Positions 22,821 through 29,197 of a DNA stretch of 29,197 bases are shown piece after piece; position 1 is the stretch's first letter, and the number at the start of each line of letters is the position of its first letter. A program made the translations under genes and the position numbers. The notes beneath the pieces are model-generated. The model saw nothing but the letters and a program-made list of their open reading frames with translations. It was not told the DNA's origin and searched no databases. The stretch spans positions 1-29,197 of the forward strand of contig CAJUGU010000038.1 of NCBI GenBank assembly GCA_910586105.1, given 5' to 3'. The stretch is from an uncultured Eubacteriales bacterium. Lineage in GTDB: Bacteria > Bacillota > Clostridia > Oscillospirales > Butyricicoccaceae.

Positions 22821-22841
22821 CCTACGCGTGCAACGCGTAGG
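22821..22841 (+). other. Perfect leader hairpin
   Basis: CCTACGCGT and ACGCGTAGG pair over 9 bp with a 3-base loop, about 22 bases into the predicted SLH-gene transcript. It could protect the 5' end of the mRNA or be part of a larger regulatory fold. Confidence 0.55.
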
Positions 22842-23055
22842 AATCGGCGGTTGGAGCCGGTTTTTCCGCCCGCTGCTGTGCTGATAAGAAAGGAAGCGTT
22901 CCTGCGATTGCTCATTTCCGGAAGCGGACTTCAAGGCTCACGAAAGGAAAGCCGTTTCGGCAAATTTGTCAGGAACGAAAAGAAGGGGGGGACGGTGTCT
23001 TCAGATCGTGGTGAATGATGGAATTTCCATGCAGACATAAAAAGGAGGTTATGGA

Positions 23056-25116
23056 ATGTACAAACGGGTTTTATCTTTGATCCTTGCGTTTGCGCTTTGC
23101 TTCGGCATGACTTCCGCGCTTGCGGTTTCGGATACGATGCTTGCGGACGGCGTCCGGGCGGAACTGACGGGCGTGGCTCCGGCCAATTCCAGCAACAAGG
23201 GCAAGCAGGATTACACGACATGGGCCAGCACGGTCAAATCTTATTTATACGAGAATCCGGAAGGCGGATTGACGCGCGTCGAGTATATCAATGATCAGGT
23301 GATTGTTGAGGATTATGACAGCGCATTCCAATGCGTTTCCAGCAAAACCATTGCTCCGGAGTTACCGGTCTGGGGTGGCTTTTTCGCGGGGGACGATGCG
23401 AATTTCCTGATTTTTGGGCAGTCCAATCCAGCGGAGAATGACAGCACCGAAGTTATACGGATCGTCAAGTATGATAAATCGTGGAACCGGATCGATCAGG
23501 CAAGCCTGAAAGGCGCCAACACGGTCGTTCCCTTCGAGGCGGGGAGCCTGCGCTGTGACGAATACGGCGGCTATCTTTATATCCGCACCTGCCACAAGAT
23601 GTATAAGAGTTCCGATGGGCTCAATCATCAGGCCAATGTGACGATCGCCGTTCGGGAACGCGATATGACGGTTACGGATTCGTTTTATGATGTCATGAAC
23701 AGCGGCTACGGCTATGTCAGCCATTCGTTTAATCAATTTGTGATTGTGGATGAAAATGGATATATCGTCACGCTGGATCATGGCGACGCGTATCCGCGCA
23801 GCGTGGTTTACATGCGGTATTACCAGAAAGCCGGACAGGAAAAATTCCGCGGGCAGGCTTACAGCGACTGGTGCAGCGCCGCCAACCTGAAAGAATTCGC
23901 CGGGGCGACCGGTGACAACACAACGGGCGCTTCCGTGGGCGGCCTTGCCGAGACCAGCAGCTGCTATATCATGGCCTATAATTATGATAATGCAGGCGGG
24001 CGCGGCGACCGGTATCCTTATTTCCACTATATGGACATTGCGACCGGAAGAAGCTGGAGCGTTCAGGTAGGCGATACCCCCGGTTCGACGACGCCGGTAC
24101 TGGCCCCGACCGGTTTGAACGGCGGTTATATGCTGTGGAATGGGAAAAGCGGTTCTGCCATTAACGATACGTTGTATTATCTCCATTATGGCGCAGACGG
24201 CAAACCGGAATCGGTGACGACAGCCAAGGGAGTGCTTTCCGACTGCCAGCCCATTTTCTATAACGGGAAAGTGGTTTGGTATACGACCGACCGATCCGCG
24301 CCGGTCTTTTATCAGCTGGACGCTTCCGGCATAACCGCGACTTTGGCAAACAGCGGCGTATCCGCGCCGACAAATGCCGCCGCAGCAACGCCGAGCGCTT
24401 CAGATTCGGAAGCGACGACGCCGTCAACCAGTTCGTCAAATAAGGTGCCGTTGACGCCATCAACCGATTCAACGAATAAGACCTCATCCACGCCGTCAAA
24501 GGGCTCGTTCAACAAGGAAACATCGACTTCGTCGTCGGACAAGCCGGATCCGTCAACATCCTCGAAAAATCCGTCGACTTCGACGAAAACGGCTACCTCG
24601 TTCAGCGATGTACAATCGGCGGACTGGTTTAAAAGCTATGTGGACAAAGCGACTTCAGCCGGGCTGATGGTTGGGACTGGCGATAACCGGTTTGACCCCA
24701 AAGGCAATTTAACGATTTCGCAGGCGGTCGTATTGGCATACCAGATTGACAGCAAGGCGACCGGCGGCACGCTCCCGCAGGCTTCCGGGGCATGGTATAT
24801 GCCGTATTATCAATATTGTCTCGAAAAAGGCATCATTTCCGCAAGCGACGTGCCCGGTTCGTCCCTTCAGCAGACGGCCAGCCGTTATGATATGATCCGG
24901 ATCTTGAACCTTGCTGTACCTTCGGAACGGATGGCGGCGACAAAAACCGTGACTTCGATCCCCGATGTGACGGAGAACAGCGCTTACGGCCCGTTAGTTT
25001 ATAAGTGGTACCGGGCAGGCATCCTCAGCGGGGACGATACCGGTCGGTTCAATGCATCCAGCAGCATCACCCGCGCAGAGGTCGCGGTGATCCTTTGCCA
25101 GATCGATCAGCTGTAA
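23056..25116 (+). CDS. Secreted SLH-domain surface protein
   Basis: This 686-residue protein is probably exported and attached to the cell wall. Residues 1-23 are a signal peptide (MYKRVLSLILAFALCFG, then ALA). Residues about 30-430 form a strand-rich domain with repeated aromatic/Gly-Asp segments suggesting a beta-propeller-like fold (GGFFAGDDANFLIFGQSN, GGYMLWNGKSGSAIND); no catalytic motif is evident. Residues about 433-512 are a Ser/Thr/Pro/Lys linker with repeated TPSTSS/STDSTNK units. Three S-layer homology domains follow: FSDVQSADWFKSYVDKATSAGLMVGTG, a divergent middle copy (ASGAWYMPYYQYCLEKGII) and IPDVTENSAYGPLVYKWYRAGILSG. AAAAGGAGG supports the start. It is monocistronic, with its own promoter and terminator. 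Confidence 0.88.
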   Translation: MYKRVLSLILAFALCFGMTSALAVSDTMLADGVRAELTGVAPANSSNKGKQDYTTWASTVKSYLYENPEGGLTRVEYINDQVIVEDYDSAFQCVSSKTIAPELPVWGGFFAGDDANFLIFGQSNPAENDSTEVIRIVKYDKSWNRIDQASLKGANTVVPFEAGSLRCDEYGGYLYIRTCHKMYKSSDGLNHQANVTIAVRERDMTVTDSFYDVMNSGYGYVSHSFNQFVIVDENGYIVTLDHGDAYPRSVVYMRYYQKAGQEKFRGQAYSDWCSAANLKEFAGATGDNTTGASVGGLAETSSCYIMAYNYDNAGGRGDRYPYFHYMDIATGRSWSVQVGDTPGSTTPVLAPTGLNGGYMLWNGKSGSAINDTLYYLHYGADGKPESVTTAKGVLSDCQPIFYNGKVVWYTTDRSAPVFYQLDASGITATLANSGVSAPTNAAAATPSASDSEATTPSTSSSNKVPLTPSTDSTNKTSSTPSKGSFNKETSTSSSDKPDPSTSSKNPSTSTKTATSFSDVQSADWFKSYVDKATSAGLMVGTGDNRFDPKGNLTISQAVVLAYQIDSKATGGTLPQASGAWYMPYYQYCLEKGIISASDVPGSSLQQTASRYDMIRILNLAVPSERMAATKTVTSIPDVTENSAYGPLVYKWYRAGILSGDDTGRFNASSSITRAEVAVILCQIDQL

Positions 25117-25132
25117 AGCCGGGCTTTGCCCT

Positions 25133-25172
25133 AAAACTCCTGCAACGCGGCTAATGCCTTGCAGGAGTTTTT
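25133..25172 (+). terminator. Terminator of the SLH gene
   Basis: A perfect 13-bp stem (AAAACTCCTGCAA/TTGCAGGAGTTTT) with a 13-base loop and T-run, 17 bases after the stop codon. The A/T arms would let it work in both directions. Confidence 0.88.
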
Positions 25173-25179
25173 CCATCGG

Positions 25180-25205
25180 AAAAAGACGGCTGCATATTGC
25201 AGCCG
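25180..25205 (-). terminator. Terminator of the DUF4364-lrgAB-methyltransferase-WYL-DUF3795 unit
   Basis: CGGCTGCA and TGCAGCCG pair over 8 bp around a TAT loop. On the minus strand this is followed by TCTTTTT. It lies 84 bases beyond the DUF3795 stop. Confidence 0.8.
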
Positions 25206-25289
25206 CCGGATGTAGTAGGGAGCCTTGCGTTCAGCCTGCGGATTCCTGATTGAAGGTCACAAAGATGAAAACAGGCGCAGGAAGCGCGT

Positions 25290-25565
25290 TCAGGACTGCG
25301 CCGCAGTTTCCTGCCGCCAGCGTTTGCATTGTTCGATCCGCGCGCCGTTGTCGCCCTGCTGCTCGTCATAGGCGAATTGATGTAACGTTTCGCAGGGGAA
25401 ATCCCCGCATTCCCCGCAATGTAAATGCCCGCGCTCCTCACAGCACGATTTTACCGGGCAGCTTTCGCCCCAAAAGGGCTTTTGCATCTGGATACAGCCG
25501 GAGCAGGGGACGCTCTCGCGGTATTCGCATTGGCTGCACAGCAGCCCGCATCTGGATTCTGTCAT
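25290..25565 (-). CDS. DUF3795-type cysteine-rich protein
   Basis: This 91-residue protein has eleven cysteines, arranged as CGLLCSQCEYRESVPCSGC, CPVKSCCEERGHLHCGEC and then FPCETL, the pattern of DUF3795 proteins, which probably bind metal. Their function is unknown. The start at 25565 (MTESRCGLLC) has AAGGAG upstream; the in-frame ATG 10 codons earlier lies before that site. It is the last gene of the minus-strand unit, 63 bases after the WYL regulator. Confidence 0.8.
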   Translation of the reverse strand: MTESRCGLLCSQCEYRESVPCSGCIQMQKPFWGESCPVKSCCEERGHLHCGECGDFPCETLHQFAYDEQQGDNGARIEQCKRWRQETAAQS

Positions 25566-25628
25566 AATGGGTCGCTCCTTTATTTTGGTTTGCACCCAGT
25601 TTACCAGACGGTACCGGACAACGGTATG

Positions 25629-26540
25629 TCATGTTTCCCGATAGCGGCGCAGAAGATTTTCCGCCTGACGGCGCAGGTCGTCGCGCAGGCTTTGCGGCTC
25701 CAGCACTTCCGCTTGGTCGCCGAAGCTCAGCACCCATTCCCGCAGGTTGTCATAGCTTGCAAAATCGCGTTCCAACAGCAGCCTGCCTTCTGCGGACTGC
25801 GTATAACAATCCGGCCCATATTCTTCGATCAGGCGGTATTTGACCGCCTCGGAAAACCGGGCGCGTAAATGAAAGGCGCTGGCCGCAAAATAATCATTGC
25901 GGACGCGTTCGGGGTCGGGGAGCTCCGGCTCCGGGAAACGTTCGTCCGTGACCTCCAAGCCCCAAAGCCGGTTCAGTTTGAACAGCCGGAGGTCTTCCCG
26001 CAGCAGGCAGCGGCCCCATACATACCATGCCGACCACTGATAAAGCAGGTAATAGGGTTCAATGGTGCGGTCGCACTCGCCCTTGCTGTAAAAATATCGG
26101 AAGGCGATCCGCCGCCGCTCCTGAATGGCGGTCTTGATGGTTTCGAGCTTTTGCATCAGCGGGTCTTGCGCAAAGGGGTAAAGGCTGATCCGCATGGGGA
26201 CGCTGAACGGAAAACGGCTGCTCCCGGCGGTCAGCTTTTCCGCAAGGCTGACGGAATAGGCGTTCGGGGAAATGCTGTCGATCCCGTCCAGACCGGCGAA
26301 AATGGCTTCTAGTTCTTCCTTCTTCAGCAGGGTGCGGTCGATCTGATACCCTTCGGCGATCGAGACCCCGCCGCCGTAACCCTGCATGGTAATCAGCGGG
26401 ATCCCCGCGCGGCACAGGTCGTCCACGTCGCGGCTGATCGTCCGGCGCGAGACCTCAAACCGGTCGGCCAGCTCGGAAAAGGTCGCCTTTTCTTTGCGGA
26501 GCAAAATGGTGAGGATGCCAAGCAGGCGGTCGATCCTCAT
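25629..26540 (-). CDS. WYL-domain transcriptional regulator
   Basis: This 303-residue protein has an N-terminal winged helix-turn-helix (residues about 1-60: RIDRLLGILTILLRKEKATF, SELADRFEVSRRTISRDVDD). It is followed by a GYGGGVSIAEGYQID wing and a WYL domain around residues 140-220 (IEPYYLLYQWSAWYVWGRC, REDLRLFKLNRL), then a WCX-like C-terminus. WYL domains bind nucleic acid or small ligands and often control stress or defence genes. I place the start at 26540; the open frame continues upstream, but the helix-turn-helix begins here and GGTGG lies nearby. It follows the methyltransferase gene by 49 bases and may regulate its own operon. Confidence 0.9.
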   Translation of the reverse strand: MRIDRLLGILTILLRKEKATFSELADRFEVSRRTISRDVDDLCRAGIPLITMQGYGGGVSIAEGYQIDRTLLKKEELEAIFAGLDGIDSISPNAYSVSLAEKLTAGSSRFPFSVPMRISLYPFAQDPLMQKLETIKTAIQERRRIAFRYFYSKGECDRTIEPYYLLYQWSAWYVWGRCLLREDLRLFKLNRLWGLEVTDERFPEPELPDPERVRNDYFAASAFHLRARFSEAVKYRLIEEYGPDCYTQSAEGRLLLERDFASYDNLREWVLSFGDQAEVLEPQSLRDDLRRQAENLLRRYRET

Positions 26541-26589
26541 TCCGTTCCACCGTCTTGAATGCTGGCGGCGGGGATGTAACAGGGAGCCC

Positions 26590-27378
26590 TCATGGTTCGC
26601 GCACCCGCAGGATCGCCTGCGCCGCATAATGCAGGACGTGGAAGGACTCCGGCGCGATGCGCGCAAGCAACGCGCGGTGTTCTTCGTTGAACCGCGCCAA
26701 CGCTTCCGGCGGCAGGGAAGCGCCTACACCCCGGCAGGCATGGATCCGTCCCGCCCAGCTTTCCCGCGTGAACGGGAGAAGAAGGTCGAACTGTATCGGT
26801 TGCTCAAGGGTAAAATATTGATGTACGATCGGCGGCAGGTCGACCGGCCTACGGTACTCGCCGCCGCCCGTCCAGCCGGGATTATATTCCAGCACAAGGC
26901 GCTCGCTGGCGCCTGCGACCGGATCCTCTTCGGGGAGCCACGAAAGGTATGTGACCGCCAGCCGTCCGCCCGATTTCAGCAGCCGCGCGAGACGCGGGAC
27001 GACTGCCGCATGGTCAAAATAAAAGAAGCACTGGCAGGCGGTGATAGTATCGAAGGAGCCGTCCGGGAAATCGAGCTGTTCGGCCGGGCAGACGCGGTAT
27101 TCGATGGGCAAGCCCTCCGAAAGCCGTCGGGCCTGTTCGATCTGTCCGGCGGAAATGTCCGTGCCCGTGAACTGCGCGCCGTATTGGCAGAGCGCGCGGG
27201 GCAATACGCCGGTTCCGGTACCGATATCCAAAACGCGGAGCCCCGCGCGAAACAGTCCGGCGTCCAGCAGGGGCTTCCAGAATTCCGGCGGGTAAATATC
27301 GCGGTATTTCGCATATTCTTCGGAGGTTTTCCCCCAATCGAATCCTGCGCCGCCATCCAGGCGTTTGTCATAAATCAT
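26590..27378 (-). CDS. Class I SAM-dependent methyltransferase
   Basis: This 262-residue protein has the Rossmann-type methyltransferase core of the Methyltransf_11/25 group. Motif I is VLDIGTGTGVLPRAL at about residue 50, the acidic loop is GTDISAGQIEQARRL, and motif IV is FDTITACQCFFYFD. The N-terminal DWGKTSEEYAKYRDIYP is common in this group, whose substrates are usually small molecules; the substrate here is unknown. The ATG at 27378 has GAGAGGGG at 8 bases. It starts 25 bases after lrgB. Confidence 0.9.
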   Translation of the reverse strand: MIYDKRLDGGAGFDWGKTSEEYAKYRDIYPPEFWKPLLDAGLFRAGLRVLDIGTGTGVLPRALCQYGAQFTGTDISAGQIEQARRLSEGLPIEYRVCPAEQLDFPDGSFDTITACQCFFYFDHAAVVPRLARLLKSGGRLAVTYLSWLPEEDPVAGASERLVLEYNPGWTGGGEYRRPVDLPPIVHQYFTLEQPIQFDLLLPFTRESWAGRIHACRGVGASLPPEALARFNEEHRALLARIAPESFHVLHYAAQAILRVREP

Positions 27379-27403
27379 ATCAAAATCCCCTCTCAAAATC
27401 TTT

Positions 27404-28096
27404 TTATAAAACGATAGACAGGACGGTCAGCAGCGCGGCGGTCAGCAGGCCCGCAATGCCAATCGCAAGACTGCTCATAGCACCAGTGGTCTCGTCCAGC
27501 TCGATTGCGCGGGAGGTGCCGACCGCGTGCGAGGCCGTTCCGATGGCGATGCCCTGCGCGACTTCATCCCGGATGCCCAGCAGTTTCAAAAACGACGGGA
27601 GGGCGACCGCGCCGACGATCCCGGTGAATACGACCGCAACGGCGGTCAGGGCGGTCAGCCCGCCGAGCGATCCGGCAAGCGGCAGCGCGATCGCCGTTGT
27701 CACCGATTTTGGGAGCAGGGCGGCGAGTAGTTCCCAATCCAGGCCAAACGCGCGGCTGAGCGCGTAAACGCTGCCGATCGATACCACCGAGCCCGCCAGC
27801 GTGCCTGCAAGGATGGGTAAAAAATTGCGTTTCAGCGTTTCCCGCTGGCGATAGATCGGGACGGCGAGCGCGACCGTGGCGGGGGTGAGCATCAGCGTCA
27901 GGAACGAGCCGCCCGATTCGTAGGTCTCCAATGGGACGCCGGTCAGCACCAGCAGCGCGCCCAGCGCGATCGCAGAAAGCAGCAGGGGGTTGGCGAGCGG
28001 ACTGCGCAGCCGGGCGGAGACCGCTCTTGCCAGCTCGAACAGTCCCAGCGACAGGGCGAGCCAGGCCAGTGGGGAGGTAAGGGTCTGATAAATCAT
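27404..28096 (-). CDS. lrgB: LrgB/CidB family membrane protein
   Basis: This 230-residue polytopic protein has about seven hydrophobic segments. The family core is LLPKSVTTAIALPLAGSLGG, followed by GTASHAVGTSRAIELDETTGAMSSLAIGIAGL. LrgB works with LrgA in murein-hydrolase/autolysis control, and related pairs transport small organic acids such as pyruvate. The start overlaps the lrgA stop by ATGA, indicating translational coupling, with AAGGAG inside lrgA. Lrg and Cid versions are hard to tell apart by sequence alone. Confidence 0.92.
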   Translation of the reverse strand: MIYQTLTSPLAWLALSLGLFELARAVSARLRSPLANPLLLSAIALGALLVLTGVPLETYESGGSFLTLMLTPATVALAVPIYRQRETLKRNFLPILAGTLAGSVVSIGSVYALSRAFGLDWELLAALLPKSVTTAIALPLAGSLGGLTALTAVAVVFTGIVGAVALPSFLKLLGIRDEVAQGIAIGTASHAVGTSRAIELDETTGAMSSLAIGIAGLLTAALLTVLSIVL

Positions 28097-28455
28097 TTTC
28101 GCGTCTCCTTCCGTTGCAGCCGCCGCACCAGCGCCACCGTCCAGCCAGCAGCGGCGGCGGTCAGGAAGGTGGTGACGACGCAAATGACGATCAATTTGAC
28201 CAGTTCGCTTGCAAGCTGGTCGTAAACGCGCAGGATACCAAGCGTTGCCGGAAGAAAAAACACCGCCATGTTGTTCAGGAAAAAATCGGCGGCGTTCTCG
28301 ATCGCAGCCGGGCGCAGGCAGCGCGCCAGCAGCAAACACAGCAGCAGCGCCATGCCCAGCACATTGCCGGGAAGCAGCCCGCCGGTCAGCGCCGAAAGCA
28401 GCTCGCCCACGACGCAGAGCGCGAACAGCAGCGCGATTTGACGCAGCAGGTTCAT
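28093..28455 (-). CDS. lrgA: LrgA/CidA family holin-like protein
   Basis: This 120-residue membrane protein has four hydrophobic segments. Family marks are the N-terminal LLRQIALLFALCVVGELLSA, GGLLPGNVLGMALLL and the conserved FFLNNMAVFFLPATLGIL. LrgA and CidA form small membrane oligomers that act with LrgB. Its ATG overlaps the stop of the DUF4364 gene (ATGA), and its own stop overlaps the lrgB start in the same way. Three genes are thus translationally coupled. Confidence 0.92.
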   Translation of the reverse strand: MNLLRQIALLFALCVVGELLSALTGGLLPGNVLGMALLLCLLLARCLRPAAIENAADFFLNNMAVFFLPATLGILRVYDQLASELVKLIVICVVTTFLTAAAAGWTVALVRRLQRKETRK

Positions 28456-29003
28456 GGGGCGTCCGCCTCGCTTTCCGCATAGTCTTCGATCAGTGCGTTC
28501 AGCAGGGTCTGGTACATTTTTTCGGCGTTAGCCTTAAAATTGCGCTCCAAAAGGGAAGCCTGCGCGCGACTGACCACGTGCATTTCGACCGAAAACACGT
28601 CCTCCATTTTCAGCGTGACCACGAGGTCGTTTTCGTCCAGTTCGCGGACTTCGGTGCGCACCGCCGCATCCCGCCGTTGCCTGCGGACGACGCGGAGCGC
28701 CGATTTCTGCGCGGCCTCGCGGACGGTGAATGGCAGCTTTTTTTCGAACAGGTCGGAAGCCTCGCGCCCCCGCTGCGTGATGGCGTACACCGGGCCGCCT
28801 TCGCCTTCGGATTCCAGCAGGTGCCCTGTGCGCACGAGATCCGAAAACGCGTCGCTGAGTTCAAAATAGCCAAAGCCGTCGTCGCACCATGTGCAGATAT
28901 CGACGACTGCGTCGAAGCTGATCGGCTCGGTCAGGAAGCCTAACGCATACAAAACCAGGAATTTGATATCGTCCTTGGTACGGATAAAACCATATCTTAT
29001 CAT
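28452..29003 (-). CDS. DUF4364 family protein (winged-helix-like)
   Basis: This 183-residue protein matches DUF4364, a Clostridia family with a winged-helix-like N-terminal half. Visible blocks are RTKDDIKFLVLYALGFLTEP, ICTWCDDGFGYFELSDAFSDLV and VYAITQRGREASDLFE (wing). The C-terminal half is strand-rich and ends in an acidic tail. Function is not established; DNA binding is plausible. The ATG at 29003 has GGAGG at 7 bases. It is first in the minus-strand unit and overlaps lrgA by ATGA, so it may be the dedicated regulator of lrgAB. Confidence 0.88.
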   Translation of the reverse strand: MIRYGFIRTKDDIKFLVLYALGFLTEPISFDAVVDICTWCDDGFGYFELSDAFSDLVRTGHLLESEGEGGPVYAITQRGREASDLFEKKLPFTVREAAQKSALRVVRRQRRDAAVRTEVRELDENDLVVTLKMEDVFSVEMHVVSRAQASLLERNFKANAEKMYQTLLNALIEDYAESEADAP

Positions 29004-29047
29004 CTTTGATCCTCCGTTGATCCCCGGCGCAGCCGGGAGGTGCTTAT

Positions 29048-29056
29048 AGTATATCA
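29048..29056 (-). promoter_or_regulatory. Extended -10 promoter of the DUF4364-lrgAB unit
   Basis: On the minus strand, TGATATACT (TATACT at 29053-29048) is a perfect TGn extended -10 type, 45 bases before the DUF4364 start. No strong -35 is seen. Bases 29057-29197 show no gene that I can support. Confidence 0.55.
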
Positions 29057-29197
29057 CAATTCGAGGGGCTTGAACAGCGGCAGAGTGGCGCAAATTTGCG
29101 CCGATCCGCCCGCGGGATTTGTACCGTCTCCAGCCCTGCGGCGCCACGGCAATTTCATAAAAATCCCAGAAAAAGGCAGCCATTGAAAGAGAGACGT

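Larger units (their letters stand above)
22640..23055 (+). other. Promoter region and long structured leader of the SLH gene
   Basis: There is no gene here. After the promoter at 22771-22799 the leader runs about 250 bases. It holds a perfect 9-bp hairpin at 22821-22841, GGCGG/CCGCC pairing near 22846-22870, and smaller hairpins such as GGAAGCGTTCC (about 22892) and GCCGTTTCGGC (about 22951). I could not match it to a known riboswitch class. Confidence 0.45.

Noticed and set aside
22875..22900. Hammerhead-like core (CTGATAAGAAA) in the SLH leader
   Set aside because: It departs from CUGAnGA and has no properly spaced helices or GAAA partner around a cleavage site.
1..29197. CRISPR arrays, tRNA or rRNA genes, complete insertion sequences
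   Set aside because: No regularly spaced direct repeats, cloverleaf-type segments, rRNA segments or transposase frames were seen anywhere in the window.

Overview
The window looks like a chromosome segment of a GC-rich, endospore-forming Firmicute, most likely a Clostridia/Oscillospiraceae-type anaerobe. The sporulation evidence is an alpha/beta small acid-soluble spore protein and an uninterrupted pro-sigma-K gene. Other pointers are the order yceD-rpmF, DUF512-der-plsY-gpsA, an archaeal-type aspartyl-tRNA synthetase, a DUF4364-lrgA-lrgB operon and an SLH-domain surface protein. The family placement is inference; no rRNA, tRNA or CRISPR array was seen.

Layout. (1) 1-2.8 kb: SASP gene on the minus strand, divergent from a DUF1015 gene, then sigK. 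(2) 2.8-7.3 kb: housekeeping nth (minus) and glyA (plus), each bordered by a decaying insertion. One holds a GNAT acetyltransferase pseudogene and the other an ankyrin-type pseudogene. Both insertions carry a similar structured element ending in a terminator-like hairpin and, further on, a promoter with identical hexamers (TTGAAT-N17-TATACT). (3) 7.3-9.9 kb, minus strand: coaX, a YfcE-like phosphodiesterase and an RluA-family pseudouridine synthase. (4) 10-16.9 kb, plus strand: yceD-rpmF, then the PDZ/radical-SAM DUF512 protein, der, plsY and gpsA, then aspS from its own promoter. This is the conserved core, joining ribosome assembly to phospholipid precursor synthesis.

(5) 17.0-20.8 kb is an accessory island: an XRE regulator, a small signal-peptide ORF whose 3' end contains a near-consensus promoter, two unrecognised two-segment membrane proteins, a two-segment membrane protein with a leucine-rich-repeat tail, and a convergent SMI1/KNR4 (SUKH) protein. 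It is the best candidate here for an undescribed envelope or contact-related system, but no toxin or effector is visible. (6) 20.8-22.6 kb: an aspartate-dehydrogenase-like gene followed by a D-2-hydroxyacid-dehydrogenase-like gene that is frameshifted and appears to lack the usual catalytic Arg/Glu/His. (7) 22.6-25.1 kb: a long hairpin-rich leader and an SLH surface protein. (8) 25.2-29.0 kb, minus strand: a probable six-gene operon, DUF4364 - lrgA - lrgB - methyltransferase - WYL regulator - DUF3795, starting at an extended -10 promoter and ending at a clear terminator.

All family calls come from reading motifs in the translated sequence by eye; no database search was run.
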